A stretch of 8,894 nt of DNA, taken from JABZIP01 sp052173355 (GTDB lineage: Bacteria; Bacillota; Clostridia; Peptostreptococcales; Anaerovoracaceae). Of this stretch, positions 6,720-8,894 are shown piece after piece. The notes beneath the pieces were generated by a model. That model did no database searches, was not told where the DNA came from, and was given only the letters and a program-made list of their open reading frames with translations. Position 1 is the first letter of the stretch, and the number at the start of each line of letters is the position of its first letter. The position numbers were made by a program, and so were the translations under genes. The stretch spans positions 1-8,894 of the forward strand of contig JBQMYS010000051.1 of NCBI GenBank assembly GCA_052173355.1. The letters are read 5' to 3'.

Positions 6720-7424
6720 TTAATTTTTCTCCTTTTTTGCAAGTCTTATCTTCAAGCCTCGTAAATATGTTTTCTGTTCATCCGTAATTCTGTAACTTTC
6801 GATTGCTTTTTGAATGGTTTTATTATGTGTCCAAGTTTCCAGCATCTTATCTTCGATATACGGTAATGTTTGCTCGTATTTTTTGGCAAGTGCTGTTGCG
6901 AAATACCACGCAATCATCATATTTACATAATACTCATCCGATTGTATTTTAGCCACTGTCTCTAAATATTCAATATCAAAATTTTCATCTAAAAAATGTT
7001 GCATGAGCATTCCTATCGCAAATCTTACAGTGTAAGTTTTATCAGATTCGAGCCAAATTTGTATATATTTCAAAAGTTCCTGCTTGTGTTTTTTAAAAAT
7101 TTTGGGTGACATCTGATCGCAGGTTGCCCAATTATCAACAAACGGCAAAAACAAATTAAGCTCCGTAATACAATTATCAAAATCTTTTATTTCTGAAATC
7201 AAAAACGCATGAAGCTGATTTTCTTCAAAATATTCATGAGGTAACTTACGCAAAAACTGCTCAGTACTCTCTTGCTTTATGAGTGTTTTCGCATAAGTTC
7301 TAAGATCCGGAGTTCTGACTCCGATAATGCTTTCTTTTGCAATATTCGGTATCAATTTTCTGTTAAACTCCGCATACTTTAAATCCTGCATATCAAACAA
7401 ATCTTTTATAATTTTATCCTGCAT
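6720..7424 (-). CDS. AlkD-like DNA alkylation repair protein (HEAT-like repeats)
   Basis: A 234-residue all-helical protein of the DNA alkylation repair enzyme family, of which Bacillus cereus AlkD is the model; AlkD removes N3- and N7-alkylated purines without flipping the base. Visible landmarks: GVRTPDLR at 35-42 (compare GIQTPERR in AlkD), WATCD giving Trp99 and Asp103, Arg134 in VRFAIG, and Trp173 in IAWYF. These four match the Trp/Asp/Arg/Trp set that lines the AlkD active site, so activity is plausible. The surrounding sequence is divergent, and related AlkD2-type proteins in Firmicutes are reported to lack glycosylase activity, so function should be held open. The start at 7424 has AGGAG 6 nt upstream, overlapping the stop of the preceding gene. 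It is 3 nt downstream of the ATP-binding gene and abuts lepA, so all three are probably co-transcribed. Confidence 0.88.
   Translation of the reverse strand: MQDKIIKDLFDMQDLKYAEFNRKLIPNIAKESIIGVRTPDLRTYAKTLIKQESTEQFLRKLPHEYFEENQLHAFLISEIKDFDNCITELNLFLPFVDNWATCDQMSPKIFKKHKQELLKYIQIWLESDKTYTVRFAIGMLMQHFLDENFDIEYLETVAKIQSDEYYVNMMIAWYFATALAKKYEQTLPYIEDKMLETWTHNKTIQKAIESYRITDEQKTYLRGLKIRLAKKEKN
6729..6734 (-). promoter_or_regulatory. Ribosome binding site of lepA inside the upstream gene
   Basis: AAGGAG on the minus strand, 9 nt before the lepA ATG, embedded in the last codons of the alkylation repair gene. It makes lepA translation independent of coupling, although the genes abut. Confidence 0.75.
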
Positions 7425-7427
7425 ACG

Positions 7428-8858
7428 TCACTCCTGATTTTTTACATATTTTTGCCTTGAACTTTTCGGCTTTTCCGGAATTGTCATCTTAATTTTACCA
7501 CTTTCAACAAGAGGCGCTACAATTTTCGACATTACATGATTCCTTGATTTACCTGCAAATGCAGCTATTTCATCCCTTGTCCTGGGCACCGAGCAAAATT
7601 CCACAATCGACTCTGAATCAGCCATATTCTCCACGAATATTGCATTCTTCATAACAACCTTAAATTCACCGTGTAATACTGAAAATAGTGGCGCAGGTAG
7701 CCCTGCGTTAGCAAACTCTATACGCATCGTGGGTATACCTGAATATCTGTTTTCTGTAACGCTTAATAATTCAAGCATATTCGCAAGCACTGCATTTCTG
7801 GTTTCAGGTCGAACTTTACCAAGCGCATCTATTGAAATCTTTCCATAAAGTCCACCGCTGTTTATGATTTCCATTCGATCTCGATACATTTCTATCCGTA
7901 TCGGTATATTTTCAGTATGAATACTGTAATCACGGTGCACAAGGGCATTTAATATCGCTTCTCGCACTGCTTTCATAGGGTACTCAGGTCTATCAACTCT
8001 ATGTCCGTTATCATCTATAATCGTCTTGGTTCTACTATTTTTGCGCACAAACTCTACCGCTTCTTCAAGCATATCAGGTATCGCTCCTGTAATTCGCTTA
8101 TTGTCGATAAAACGTTCTCCGTCTAACCCGACACTTCCCATTTCAGTCCCCGGAAGTACAACGGCTGTAATACATAATTGCGGAAAATACGTCTGTGGAT
8201 ACGTAGAAAAAGTCATAAGCCCGGCAAGCGTAGGTGTTCCACTACTCGTAACTCCCATCAACTCCAAAATGTCTTCATTTGACACATTACTATTCAGGTT
8301 TTGTCTTTCCTTTTTTACGGCGAATAAATAATTCTCCATGCGCTTTTCGTTTATATGATTTAGTCTTGCATTTTCAACAATCCTAACATCATCACGAACC
8401 CTTTTTCGAAAAGCGTCATAGCTATAAACTTCGTACTCGCTCATAGGTTCATCAGATTCTCCTACGCGCACATACGAGCCTTTAACTCTACCTACCCCTT
8501 TGTAAAAAACCGGACGTTCAGAAATATCAACTCCCGGAATCTCCGCAGCTAAAATTGCTTTCTCATCAATTTCACAAACTGTGAATAGCGCACGAACCTG
8601 TGGTTCCATTTGTTTACATTGTTCAGTTACCTTCGTTTGTAAATGTGCCACATCGTACACGCCTTTAATTTCATAATCCGATTTTTCGTCAATACCGAAA
8701 ATAATTATGCCCCCGCTATCCTGATTGGAAAAAGAGGAAAGCGTATCAAACAATTTCGTAGGTGCTCCCTTTGCAGCTGTTTTTAATTCTATCGTCTGCA
8801 TTTCCGTTTTCATCTTTTTTATATTTAACACCATTTGCTTCAATTCTTCGGTTTGCAT
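7428..8858 (-). CDS. AlbA_2 (Schlafen-type) / HATPase_c_4 ATP-binding protein with C-terminal winged helix
   Basis: A 476-residue protein of the family often annotated as ATP-binding protein, RecG-like or putative transcriptional regulator. Three parts can be seen. First is an N-terminal AlbA_2 domain (about residues 15-135) with IELK, SSFSNQDSGGIIIFGID and SYVRVGES. Next is a GHKL-like ATPase fold (about 290-390) with EAILNALVHRDY, NSGGLYG and the region RNAVLANM to SGIPTMR. Last is a winged helix (about 415-465) with TRDEIAAFAGKSRNHV. The basic tail SSRQKYVKNQE fits the family. Such proteins are thought to bind nucleic acid and ATP, but no function is established for this type. The ATG at 8858 is chosen because GGAGG (8867-8871) lies 8 nt upstream; the earlier ATG at 8873 overlaps that GGAGG and has no site of its own. 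The gene heads the run leading to lepA in this window; what precedes it is outside. Confidence 0.9.
   Translation of the reverse strand: MQTEELKQMVLNIKKMKTEMQTIELKTAAKGAPTKLFDTLSSFSNQDSGGIIIFGIDEKSDYEIKGVYDVAHLQTKVTEQCKQMEPQVRALFTVCEIDEKAILAAEIPGVDISERPVFYKGVGRVKGSYVRVGESDEPMSEYEVYSYDAFRKRVRDDVRIVENARLNHINEKRMENYLFAVKKERQNLNSNVSNEDILELMGVTSSGTPTLAGLMTFSTYPQTYFPQLCITAVVLPGTEMGSVGLDGERFIDNKRITGAIPDMLEEAVEFVRKNSRTKTIIDDNGHRVDRPEYPMKAVREAILNALVHRDYSIHTENIPIRIEMYRDRMEIINSGGLYGKISIDALGKVRPETRNAVLANMLELLSVTENRYSGIPTMRIEFANAGLPAPLFSVLHGEFKVVMKNAIFVENMADSESIVEFCSVPRTRDEIAAFAGKSRNHVMSKIVAPLVESGKIKMTIPEKPKSSRQKYVKNQE
7431..7435 (-). promoter_or_regulatory. Ribosome binding site of the AlkD-like gene
   Basis: AGGAG on the minus strand, 6 nt before the ATG at 7424, located within the last codons of the upstream ATP-binding gene. 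The stop-to-start gap is only 3 nt. Confidence 0.75.
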
Positions 8859-8866
8859 TGATCCGC

Positions 8867-8871
8867 CCTCC
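8867..8871 (-). promoter_or_regulatory. Ribosome binding site deciding the start of the AlbA_2 gene
   Basis: GGAGG on the minus strand, 8 nt before the ATG at 8858. The alternative ATG at 8873 overlaps it and is preceded only by AAGTCATTT, which has no Shine-Dalgarno match, so the five extra residues are unlikely to be translated. Confidence 0.75.
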
Positions 8872-8894
8872 ATAAATGACTTAAATTTATTCTA

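Noticed and set aside
8889..8894. TAGAAT at the window edge as a -10 box for the AlbA_2 gene
   Set aside because: The -35 region would lie outside the window, so the promoter cannot be judged.
1..8894. CRISPR array, tRNA/rRNA genes, insertion sequence, prophage or known defence system
   Set aside because: No spaced direct repeats, no tRNA-like cloverleaf in the small gaps, and no transposase, integrase, nuclease or reverse transcriptase sequence was seen. Nearly all bases are explained by housekeeping or accessory coding genes.

Overview
The window is an AT-rich stretch of bacterial chromosome in which every supported gene lies on the minus strand, so transcription runs from about 8.9 kb down to position 1. 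Strong GGAGG-type ribosome binding sites, SigA-type promoters, tight gene packing and the protein families (LepA next to HemW, PepT, a short Orn/Lys/Arg decarboxylase, a YjfB-like mini-protein) point to a low-GC Firmicute, most likely an anaerobic member of the Clostridia. I cannot name the genus from the sequence alone.

In transcription order, the first block (8858 to 3752) is one tightly packed run: an AlbA_2/HATPase_c_4 ATP-binding protein with a C-terminal winged helix, an AlkD-like HEAT-repeat DNA alkylation repair protein, the ribosomal GTPase LepA (EF4), and the heme chaperone HemW. Neighbours in this run are 3 nt apart, directly abutting, or overlapping by 14 nt. lepA-hemW is a classic Firmicutes pair, but here it is followed by thrS and not by the frequent hrcA-grpE-dnaK-dnaJ heat-shock genes.

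The second block is thrS (1892-3637), with its own extended -10 promoter and a leader of only about 30 nt, which leaves no room for a T-box. Its ThrRS starts directly at the editing domain and lacks the TGS domain. A separate promoter then drives a 62-residue YjfB-like protein, closed by a clear intrinsic terminator (1561-1603).

The third block begins only about 25 nt after that terminator: pepT (tripeptidase), overlapped by 14 nt by the start of a PLP-dependent Orn/Lys/Arg decarboxylase that is cut off by the window edge. The stretch mixes translation, DNA repair, heme trafficking and peptide/amino-acid catabolism genes.

I see no CRISPR array, tRNA, rRNA, insertion sequence, phage gene or recognisable new defence system. 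Intergenic space is small: no gap exceeds 115 nt. The points most worth a second look are the TGS-less ThrRS with no T-box, the YjfB-like mini-protein with its terminator sitting in the pepT leader, the two near-identical 14-nt start/stop overlaps without ribosome binding sites, and the AlbA_2 and AlkD-like genes placed directly upstream of lepA.
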